Source of the DNA: Eurosta solidaginis
Lineage: Eukaryota; Arthropoda; Insecta; Diptera; Tephritidae
Length of the DNA stretch: 64,000 nucleotides
Assembly: GCF_040869045.1 (NCBI RefSeq)
Contig: NC_090319.1
Coordinates: forward strand, 49,386,779-49,450,778
Direction of reading: 5' to 3'
Positions 35,401 through 47,300 of the stretch are shown piece after piece (within the stretch, counting starts at the first letter, position 1; every line of letters begins with the position of its first letter). The position numbers were made by a program, and so were the translations under genes. The notes beneath the pieces are model-generated. The model ran no database searches and was not told the origin of the DNA. It saw only the letters and a list, made by a program, of their open reading frames with translations.

Positions 35401-38400
35401 CGTCACATGCTTTTAAATTAGGCCTTGTCACTAAAAAAAGATGTCGAAATTGCGGGTTTAAGGGGGAAAGGATCAATATGCTCGTACCGTGCGTTTGCCA
35501 GGCTAGATAATTAATTGAGGATCGCACTGCAACCATTGGTCTATTGTGCCCTCCGCTTGCCATGCTAAGACATCATCTATTAGGAATGGTACGGCTATCA
35601 GATTTAAAACCAGCAAGTAGCATAGGTCCTAGAAGCCAGTAGTATTTGTCAAGAGGACGGAGGTATTTAATAAAATAGGTCCTGGTTTTTCATAGGGGTT
35701 TCGCGTGTCGGTGTTTTTGGTGCCGAAAAAATGTCTCGATAATTTTTGAATTTTTTTCAAGATAAGTATTCATCCCGCGGGGAACATTCTCAACTGTTTT
35801 CCTTCTCAACACATATTCACTTTCCGCTTTATAATTTGTAGCTGGATTGTGAGTGATCCCACCAAAGAGACAAAATTTATCTTAAGCAACCTAAACCCAT
35901 ATACCCAATATGCATATTATGTCAAAACATGGACGATATCATCGGAAAAACGTAATGCGCAAAGTCCTATAATGCATCTGCGAACGAAATCAGCGCAGCC
36001 AAGATTCGTACAAAATATAAATTCTTATGCGATATCCAGTTCAGAAATCGTAAGTAATGTAAAGTAATTAGACATTTTTGTTCTAAATGACGATACAATT
36101 AGTTCTAGCACAATCAAACAGTTTATACAAAATTTTGCAACAAACATTGTTAATAATTTTAGGTCATAACCTGGATGCCACCCAGCAACCCGCAAGGTAA
36201 TCTCATAACCTATCGCGTACATGCAATCATGGATAAGCGTAGTCAAGTAATGGAAACGCGTAACTACTGCAAAGATCGTAAGTTATAACTAAGCTGTTTC
36301 AAGCTGGACAATTTGTGCTGCAATTATAAGCTCGTTTTGTTTCTTCAAACAGCCGCACAAATTGATAAGGATGGCGACAAAAAAGATGCAACCAACGATA
36401 GGCCAGGAGGTGCAACAGAAAAAGCGAATGCTACAAATTGCAAATGTGATGGTGACAGACTAAACTCAGGATCAGTTGATACGAGTGAAGCGACTATTGT
36501 TGCTGGCATTGATTTTGAAAATACGCTGCAAAATTTTATTTATGTGAAGTGAGTAAAATAAAGTTAAAAAAAAATTTAAGAAGAAGAAAACAGATTCGGT
36601 ATTTAAGTATGTGCTTGCTGGCCTGATCGTTAATAATAATAATAGTTTGACAAGATTCACTTTAATTGATATTAAGGCCGTACTTCGTTTCCAAATTGTG
36701 TGCTGTTTTATTATATTTTCTAAAAATTTACGAACCTACACGTTCTATGCCCACTCCGAATGGGAATTTGTTAACGCTGACGAATTTTTTGCTGAGAAGC
36801 TTGCGAAACCGCTGTCGTGAGGCAAGCCTATTTTAGTACGAATTTCTAAAGGCAACCACCTCTTTTTTATCTAACCCATTGCACCTTACGTCTATAACGC
36901 ATATTGGAATCCCAATAAAGATGTAAGCTTTTTCCTGTTCCAATTATGTGAAGTGCTTATTTGCACTCTAACCACTTCAAGATGCTGGCCTAGGCTAAAA
37001 CTGCCGCCTAGAAGGCACAACCGTGATCTCGATGGCGTAATTTGCGCTACTGCCGACGAAAAATTCAAAGTTCCCGTTATAATTGCCCGTTATATAAGCT
37101 TCACAATCGCTGTAAACACCCAATAAGAGAAGGCCGGTAAGCGATGTAGAGTCTTACCATCAATCGAGCTTTGGCGACAACTTCCGATGACCACCTATCG
37201 CAGTTCAGAGCTATCTACGCGGTGGCACAAAGTGTAGTGATGTGCAACTCGATTGGCTGACGCCTTTCATCATTCAAGATTGTAGAAAGTCCAATTTAAA
37301 ATTCCGGCATCGTCTATCCAACATTTTTTCATAATTTATTGTTCCTAGTGCAGGTGCCTTCTCCTATAAATAAAATTTCTACTGAAGCATTAGTTAATTC
37401 CTTATTTCACTTAATTTTGAAAATATATAGACGGGACGATGCGAAGACACCTGGAAATGACAGTGGAAGGGATAGTGCATTACTCGCCGACATGGATGCC
37501 AAACGGCGGCGACGACGACGCCACAGTGAGGGTGAGCCTGAGGATAGCTTTCTGAGGCGGCATATGCGTGACACAGATGATAATTTCGAAAACAATATAT
37601 TAAAAAATACCGCTGTAATTGATAGTACCAGTGAGGCTAATAGCATAACCAACACGGCAAGACCAAATGAGAACAGTACACTTCCACCCACAGACGAGTC
37701 GAGTAATAATGACACAGTCATGGATCCGACTGGACAATACTATGAGAGTTTTGTACAAAATGTCTCAATTACTAACACCAGATATGTATTTCAAAAGCTC
37801 AAACATTTCACATTTTATATGATTGGAGTGGAGGCATGTCGTGAGCCAGAAACGGGTGCTACTGGAAAAGAATGTAGTGATATGCGCATGCGTTTTGTGA
37901 GAACAAAGAAAATGGGTGAGTACACAAATATTGGTGATAGTATAAAAAATAAATTTATAATTAAATGATTTTTTCTGTTTTGCTGAGCAGAGGGTGTGGA
38001 CATGGTGCAAAACTTGCGTGTCGATTTAATACCCACAAATACGACACGTAGTAATGTGCGTGTACGTTGGGTTCCGCCAGATAATCCAAATGGTGATGTG
38101 GTTTCTTATACAATTTCCTATAAAAAATCCGAACAAGATGCAGTTGAGGAGAAGCGTTGCATTACTGAAGATTTTTATCGTAATCTGACTAACGGTTATA
38201 TAATGCAGTTGCCCACGGGAAATTATAGCGTTAGAGTACGCGCAAATTCTTTAGCTGGTGATGGTGTTTATTCTGAAGTTGTTTACATCGACATTCCCGT
38301 AAGTATTTTTTATTTAACTAAATATAATCCCGTTTCCTAGCACTTAAAAACAAGATCTATAAAGGAAAGATCTCCTAAATTTTTTACGATTTGCGCATCT

Positions 38401-41266
38401 GTATACGTCACATAGTGAAAGAAAAAACGAGACAGTGTTCAAAATTTTTCGATGTTGCTTTGCCCGAGATTTGAACCCAGAGCCTCCGATAAGGTAGGCG
38501 GAGCACGCTACCACCACATCATGACGCCGCTGGGAACTAGGGATGTTACAAAAGTGATTTTAGAACGAGTCGGAAATTTTTGAAACCTTTTTTTCGGAGT
38601 CTGAACCGAAATCGTTATTCAATGCAAAGTGCGAGGCGCGATATGCAATGTGCCAACGAACGAAATCTTTTTTTTAGGCTCTGGTGTTACATCTCTGGAT
38701 ATAGCGTACTTGTCCTACTTATTGTTAGTGGCTTCTATATCTATCACAAAAAAATCTGGTTGCATACATATTTCCTATGCTAGGCTTTGTAAAAACTGTA
38801 GGATCCTTTTCTCTACAAGCACAGAAGGGCAACACACGCAGATATTCTAAATCTCATTTGTCACGAACGGTTCTAAAATAACGGAGCGCAAGCGAATCTT
38901 TGTAACAGTCCATATCTGTGCGTTTCCCTAGGTTTTCGGTATTAAGAAGGTTTGTAAAGCCTTAAGAAATACAAATGGTACCAGTTACAGAGTAGTAATT
39001 TTTCCGATAGCCAGGCGTATTTCAAGCTCTCAAGTCTCCGATAGTCATTTTAAATATGTTTAAGAAGTGAGCCACGAATCTGATGATTAGGTAATAGTAT
39101 CATACAAGGGAACGAAATGGCTGATGAGTTAGCACGGCTCTTGACGAATGAAGTCCTTACACCCCTGTAACTCATCAGGATCGCATTTCTCATGCTACCA
39201 ATGATAGCAGTTTTGTGCAGTGTATAGAATCAAATGGCCATTATAGAAAGGGGACACGATCTTTAGCCATTTTTGGGACTAATAGAATATAGATATAAAT
39301 TTTGCTTGCATTTCTAGGAGCTTTAACCACCACAGCCGATATTTTCAGCGAAGATAATGAAATCGATGATGCTTCGACGTTAGGATAAATTTTCATGCAA
39401 AAATCTTTTTACAAAACCGCCTAAAATATACTAGATGATGCTAGTACATAATCCAGTAGCAGCAAAGAACTGCCCAAACCTTTGCAACCGTTTGACAAAG
39501 ACCCTTTCAACTTATAAACTTTTGCTATGAGTCCGATTCCAAATGATTTGTACCGAAATCGGAATCAGAATCTTGAATAAATTAATTTTCCTTCTTCTTT
39601 TACTCTCCTCTAGCCCGAGAAATGGTCTGCCGCTTTAATCGCCACCGTATGTGCTTCTGTCATCTCGGCATTATTGCTATTGGCTGCAGCTTATTGGTAC
39701 TTGCGTCGTAAATATGCTCCGCCAAGCGAAATCAAAATTATACCCACCGTCAATCCATACTATATTAGTATGCAATATGTACCGGATAGTTGGGAAGTAG
39801 AACGTGAACGCGTCATACAATTAAGTCCACTGGGTCAAGGTTCATTTGGCATGGTATACGAAGGTATACTTAAGAGTTTATTAAGCAGCGACGAAGATAC
39901 TCCATGTGCCATTAAGACCGTCAATGAAAATGCAACCGATCGTGAACGCATAAATTTCTTGAGTGAGGCCAGTGTTATGAAACAATTCGATACGCATCAT
40001 GTTGTACAATTGTTGGGCGTTTGCTCAATTGGTCAGCCAGCGTTGGTAGTAATGGAGTTGATGAAATTTGGTGATTTGAAATCATATCTACGTGCCCATC
40101 GACCTGATAGCGTACTAAATGATGATACACCATTTCGATATCGTGAAGCTGGTGTGCAACCGCCACCTCTGAGTCGTGTATTTCGGGTAAGTTTCTTTAT
40201 GGTTTCTTTTGACTTAGTTATTTTTAATTTTGAAATTATAATTAAAAAAAACTGTTTCGCCGGCTAGATGGCCATTGAAATTGGTGATGGCATGGCATAT
40301 TTATCGGCAAAGAAATTTGTGCATCGCGATTTAGCGGCACGTAACTGTATGGTCGGTGCAGATTTGACAGTAAAAATTGGCGATTTTGGCATGACACGCG
40401 ATGTTTACGAGACCGATTACTATCGTAAGGGAGATAAAGGTATGTGTTGTGTGAAAATTGAGATAATTGTATGAAAATTGAACTCAAATATTCATTTATT
40501 CAATCTTATATACAAATAGGTTTACTGCCTGTACGCTGGATGCCACCGGAAAGTTTACGTGATGGCATCTATTCAACTGCCAGTGATGTGTTCAGTTATG
40601 GTGTGGTGCTTTGGGAGATTGTAACACTCGCATCACAGCCATATCCCGTAAGTTTTGTATGAGAGAAATAAAGTTGTCTCTTTCTAACAGATACATTTAT
40701 ATTATATTAAATGGAGACAGACTGATGAAAATACTCTCTAATTTACTAGACTCAGTAACATGTTTGACGTGTTTCCTTATTCATTCTATACAATATACAG
40801 GGCTACTCTAATGATCAAGTGTTACGCTTCGTTATTGAAGGCGGTGTTATGGAACGTCCAGACAATTGTCCTGATAAGATATATGAAATTATGCAACAAT
40901 GTTGGGAACATCGGCCTACAAAACGTCCATCATTTTCTAAAATATTACGTACTTTATTGGATCATGTTCAGACGAATAGTTCAGATGATGAATATATTGC
41001 ACATTTTCATGAAGTATCCTTCTACTTCTCAGAAGATGGTACACGTGAACGGGAGAAAGAGCGAGCGGGTAAATTGTCTTGTTTTTAATAATCTCTAGCC
41101 AATAATATCCATAGCGAATCTACATATACTGGTTAAATGTATTGAATATGAAAAGTTAAACAATAATCGATTAGAAGCCATATTAACCGTCCAGAACCGA
41201 TAAAAGTCAACATAAAGCGAAGAAAACGCTTTGGAAGAGAGAACTCTGCGTTTGCCTTCGCAGTTT

Positions 41267-41340
<74 letters not shown>

Positions 41341-44300
41341 GGTGTTGTTGTTGTTGTTGTTGGTGTTGGTGTTGTTGTTGTAGTAGCGATTAGGACACTC
41401 CCCGAAGGCTTTGGAGAGTGTTATCGAGTTGATGGTCCTTTGCCGGATGCAGATCCGGTACGTTTCGGTACCAAGCTCGACCATCTCGGGAACGATTTGT
41501 TATGACCACATGCGACCTTCTAGGCAATACCGCCCTCCCGCCCCCTAGATCCATGAGGAGTTCGGGGTCGTCAGAGCCTCGGCTGTTAATGGAACAGGAT
41601 TCGCCACGGATAGGTGTGGTTGACAATTGGGTTTGGAGAAGCTATGTATTGCGCTGGCAACCTGAAAGGGCTGCGCTACACAAACCCCTTGAATCCGGTA
41701 TTTTAGTCGCCTCTTACGACAGGCATACCTACCGCGGGTATATTCTAGTAGGAGTAGTTGTTGAAAAACGTGTTTCTTGGAGTTCCATACCGTCATTTCT
41801 TTTGGTTTCAACACTACTAACTAAAAAATAATCGATAAAAAGTCCTATCTTAATATTTATAAACTTCGTGTCACGTTTTTTTTTCCGCTACTTAACCGAT
41901 TTCAATCAAATTACCACACCGTGTGCAGTTTGATCCAACTTGAAATATGTCTAGGATAGCGTCCCTATGAAGTTTTTTTTCAGGGAGGTGAACCAGGGAA
42001 CGATCTATACGAACAAATTCTATTCACAGTTTTATCAAATTTGGTTTATAGGTAGCTCTTTGCCTAGATTAGTATTTACCATACTTTTCTTCCGGTAAGA
42101 AGTCCAGGGACCGATCTTTTCGAACAAGATCTGTTATTGGTTCGATTAACTTGAAATTTGGCATATAGGTAGCCCCTTGCCTAGATTAGTGTTTATGATA
42201 TCCTTTTTCTGTAAATGGAGCAGGGGCCGACTTAGAGTGGGACTTGGGCTAGGACTGGCACTGAGACTGGGACTGGGACTGGGAAAAAGGAATGGAGAAG
42301 AACAAGAACTAGAGAGAAGAGAAAAGAGGGAAAAGATAGAGATAGATTTGGACGAAGATAGAGAGATATGGATTGGTGGAGCAGAAAATAAGTGAGGGAA
42401 AAGACGGGGAAGGAGAGACGCAGAAAAAGAGAAAGGCAGAGAGAAGAGTGAATAAAAAGGTAAGGAAAAGGGGCAGAGAGGGGAAGGGAAAGTGAGAGGA
42501 AAAACTGCTTAAAAGTTATGCAGATAGACCAAAGCTAGGACAGAGCAACGATTGCCGGGTCTGCTAGTTAATTTATAAAACTTTAGCAAAACGTCACAAT
42601 CCCAGCAAACACAGTTTCTAACGTTAGAGAAACATTGTAGTTTTACATTAGAATTCTAATGTAGTTCTCTAATGCATTTCGAATCGAAAACTAGGTTAGA
42701 GAACTCGATTAGAATTCGACTGTGAAACGATTCGAATAACACTAGAAATGCGATGTTATGATTATTGTCACAGTTATCGATTATTTGCACGACACGATCA
42801 GTCACAGTGTTATACAAAAAAAATAAAACTAGTGAAAAGTTGTGTGGAAATATTATAAGCTGAGAAATAAGTTTTTTTATTTATAATAATAAATACTAGT
42901 AAGTGAAAATTAATCCAAGAAAGTTAAAAAGGGAAAGCGAGCCGATTATTGAAGGGCTATTTGAATGGCATGAAGAAAACTCTTCCTCATCTGTAACTCA
43001 AACCAATGCCGAGCTCAATCCTGAGGAAATAAGTGGAAGCGAAAATTCCAACACAATAACTAGTACTGAAAACTGTGAAACATACGATAGGATTTTGAAT
43101 TATTTTTATTTTATTATAATTTATAAGCTTATAACCAAATAAAAGTATCTGATATAATGAAACAATGAAAATTTCGCTGATTTTAAATAACTGAACTTAA
43201 TTGCGCATCACTTAAAAATTCTCATTAGAAACCCATTAGCAATTGACGTTAGAATTCGATTAGAATTCTAACCCTTTTCTCGATATCGAGAACGAAGTCC
43301 CCTTTTTGTCGAGTATGTTATAATTCGCGACAGTTTCGCAAATCGTCCTCTAACCTTCTACCTTAGAGAAATACATTAGAATTCGATTCGTCTTCTAATC
43401 GTTTTCTAACCTAAATGTTTGTTGGGATGCTTTCAAAATGTGTAATAGTAGACTTCTATCGATACTATCAAAAAAAAAAAGATCGATTCAAATCAAGATA
43501 ACTACATATGTCTACAAAAAATTAGAACCGATAAAAATTGAAAAAAAAAATTGATTTTATCGATATCCAGAAAAACGAATTTTATATGCACTGCATGTAA
43601 TTGAAAAAATTTTAATCAAAACTAAATTTTGCTTGCACTTTCTAGGAGCTTTAACCACCACAGCCGATATTTTCAGCGAAGATAATGAAATCGATGATGC
43701 TTCGACGCCTCTACGTACTGACGAGTACAAAGAATATAAATCGAAATTGGCTAACGCTTCCTTGGGAGAACATGGTGATGAAATGGGCAATGAGGATGAA
43801 CGTCGACACTCTCCATTTAGGTGAGAGCAAATCAAGCAACATTCAGTTGTTTAGGTAATTTTTAGGCTATTACCAGAATTGATTTCTAAATTGTGTTAAA
43901 AAAGCGAAAACTCTAAGAAATTACTTCTTCGTTTTAAATCGATATATATATATTATATTGGTTTTAAAATTGTAAGAAATGTCTGCCTTAACTTGCATTA
44001 CTTTTAATTTAATTCGCACGTTTTTAAAAAATTCGAAATTATTCAATTTATAGCCAAAAAATTACAACTTTTTTTCTTACAGTATAGAAAACGACCAAAC
44101 TTCGATTTTTTCCTTTGCTGATGTTATGTTCGACTAAAATAACTCGTTTCATTTTTGGAAAATATTTTTTCGGACTTTGAAATCGAAGTTTTTCGTTCTC
44201 TAAAACTTAAAACGTTGATATGTATATTACACCCAAACAATAATTACACTTCTACATATTTGTTACTCATAAATAGTTTTCTCGCATCAGGAGTAACTAC

Positions 44301-47300
44301 GAGTAAGTACTCGAGTACTTTACTCAAGTACCGTGTACTTTTCGTAGTTGATAACCTCAAGTACTTTCTTAGATATCGAGTAAGTTTGCACAGTAGCAAT
44401 CACACAGATGTGTAACTTTTGCTCTAATTGGAGCTCGATTATTTTCTCAATTACACAACTTTAGGTAATGTCGCGTTCCCGTATAAATAAAAAACACGAG
44501 TTTACGCATCATAATAATTAAATACTGCGTTCCCGGGCTATATAGAATTATGTGTTTTGTATAATTTGTGCGGAGCTTTTTTAATGAATACAATACGAGA
44601 CAATATTATTTTTGTATCGATTATTTTTATCGAAATTTATAAATAAGTGCAGGATCGAGTACAATATTGTCTCGGAACAAACCTACTTATAATTCCACTT
44701 CGACGGCTCAGTAACAAACCGGCACTTCTTAGGTCCCAAATAAATGCATTTGTCCCCATTCCGTCATGTGAGGCGGTATTTAATTGTTCGGTGAAAGCCC
44801 CAACTCCCATGTCTGCGCATAAACCGCCTCTATAGAACGCGACTACTCCTCAGGTTAGGTTTGGTGGAACTGGCCGGTCCATGAGGCCCACACACATACT
44901 GAATGAATCCGTAGGGATTACCAGAAGTTTGTTTAACGACCAAACTGAAATACCTTATCAAAACCAGGATCTATGTAATAAAATAACTGTTACGTAACTG
45001 CCTGGCACGAGAAGTGGCGGAGTGGCATGGTAGTAGCCCGGCTAAGGCTAGTCGAACACAAATAAGCTTGATCGTGGCTGAAAGTGAACAGAAGGGGTGG
45101 AAAGGCTCCCACCTGACACGGACAGTTATTCCTCCCGCTTTTATCCTATCACCTTTTCTTATCGTATACTCTATCTAGGCACGAAACCTTTTTGCTATGT
45201 CACTGTGGGAAGGAGGCGTAGCAAGAACCCCGCCCCCAAGCCGACGAGCCTCAGCCGGGCTACAACCATGCCGAGCCGCCACTCCTCCTCTGCCAACGCA
45301 GGCAGTTACATAACATAACTCCATCGTCTTGGCAAATACTAGAAGCTTCCTAGGGCCTATGCCACTTGCTTCTAGATCTGACAGCTGTATCACTCCTAAT
45401 GGCTGGAGCCTTAGCCAGGCAAGCGCAGGGCACGAGCACAAAACGCGCTCGAGCGACTACTCTTTACTTTTGCTTTGAGTCTGCCAAAGTCGCTCTCTGT
45501 TGCAAATCCTTTCATAAATTTTACGTTTAAGCCCCGTTAAGACAGAAAGTAGTCAGATTTCATGTTTACACCAAGAAGCCTTGAGGACCGCCCTCTAATC
45601 AATTTGCCCTAAACGACAGGAACGTACTACTATGGGTATTATTGTGTGTATTTGTATTGTTTGTATTTAAAAGCATTGGTAGTTGGATCCTGTACAGACT
45701 TCCCAAGCTTGACGAAATATCGGACTATCTTTCGGCTTCTTTAAACTTTTACAACAACTTTAATACTGGTTATCCTAAAGATGGTAATAGCGTTATTTCA
45801 ACCTACACAGACGTCGGTTACATTTGCGTGTTGGATATATTCGCAACTAGAACAAACCGTAGGTCGGTGCCGATCAACTTTTTGTATCAAAGGAAACACA
45901 TCTCAGGGTTTCACAAACTCCAGAGATTAAGATACTGCAAAGTACAGAATACCGCGAGACATGCATGGGGCTATGTAGTGCAACCTTTTCCATTTCACCT
46001 ACCCCTGGCGAATCCTGTTTATTTAGCAGGCGGTGTTCTTACTTACTTACTTAATTGGCGCTTAACCGTTTAAACGGCTATGTCCGTCCAACAAAGCGCG
46101 CCAGTCGCTCCTTCTCTCTGCCAACCGGTGCCAATTGGTCACACCAAAGGAGTTTAAATCGTTTTCCACCTGGTCCTTCCAACGGCGTGGGGGCCGCCTT
46201 CTACCTCTGATTCCATAGGCGGGTTCCGGTAGAAACACTTTCTTGGCCGGAGCGTCATCTTTCATTCGCATAACATGGCCTAGCCAGCGCAGCCGCTACC
46301 TACGTTTTAATTCGCTGGACTATGCAGGCGGTATTCTGATGACCGCTAATCCTCACGGAAAGAGCGAGTTGGATGCCCTAGAAGGTTCAACGTGGTCAGA
46401 TCAAATCGTTTCCACGATGGTCGGGCCAGTACCTTAGGGCTACGTACCGGATCAATAACCGGCAGAGCTCTAGGGGTCCTAGTCCGGTAGTGTTATTAAG
46501 AGTGTGCATGACGGCCGCACAAATAAATACGGGTTTCAGCCACAGCACGCCACCAGACTTTGAGGATATCGAGAGGCCACATGTTATTAAGCAGGTCTCA
46601 GATACATTACGTGCTGCGAGAATTTCTCCGTTTACTCGGGAAGAGATATAGTGTGCCGGCCTAACTAACGGAATAACTTCGCCCTTCCGCAGGCGTTTGG
46701 TAAGTTCGAGAGTAGTTCTGTCAGGACAGGATATAATTTTTTTATTGAATCTTGTTTATGCGGCGGGTTTCTTCAAACTACGTCCGTAAAAATTTCATTA
46801 CTTTGATCTTAAAATATGTTATACTGGTTTGAGAGTGAAACAATGAAGGAAAGGGAGTAGGATGGGGAAACAGAGGCAGAAGAACAGAGAGAAGAATAAG
46901 ACTTGGGGAAAGGAAACAGAAGTGGGAGTAAAATCGGAGAAGATGTGAAAGAAAGAGAGAAGAGGGAGGAAGGGAAAGCAGTTCAAATTATCTAGGTTAA
47001 GAAAATTTCGGTCAGGACCATGTCTGTTGGATCTGGTAGTGTTTTCATAACAATATATATAAACAGGGAACTCTTCCATATTGTCTTTAATACCTGTACA
47101 TACATATTTCCATAACCTCACTTTAGCTTTAAGACCATCCCAAGAATATGCTTGTCCACATTCACTATATTCGAAGATTCACGTTGTAAATTAAACAATT
47201 TCCTTTGATTTAATCCTGGAACCATAGCCATAGTCCAGCTTCAGCTAAAATTGTCAGCAGCACGCCAGACGGACATTCGAAGAAAAGTTACAATATTTCA

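Noticed and set aside
41095..41484. 129-codon minus-strand ORF rich in Asn
   Set aside because: It is the expanded (GTT)n tail of a retroposon plus flank, not a gene.
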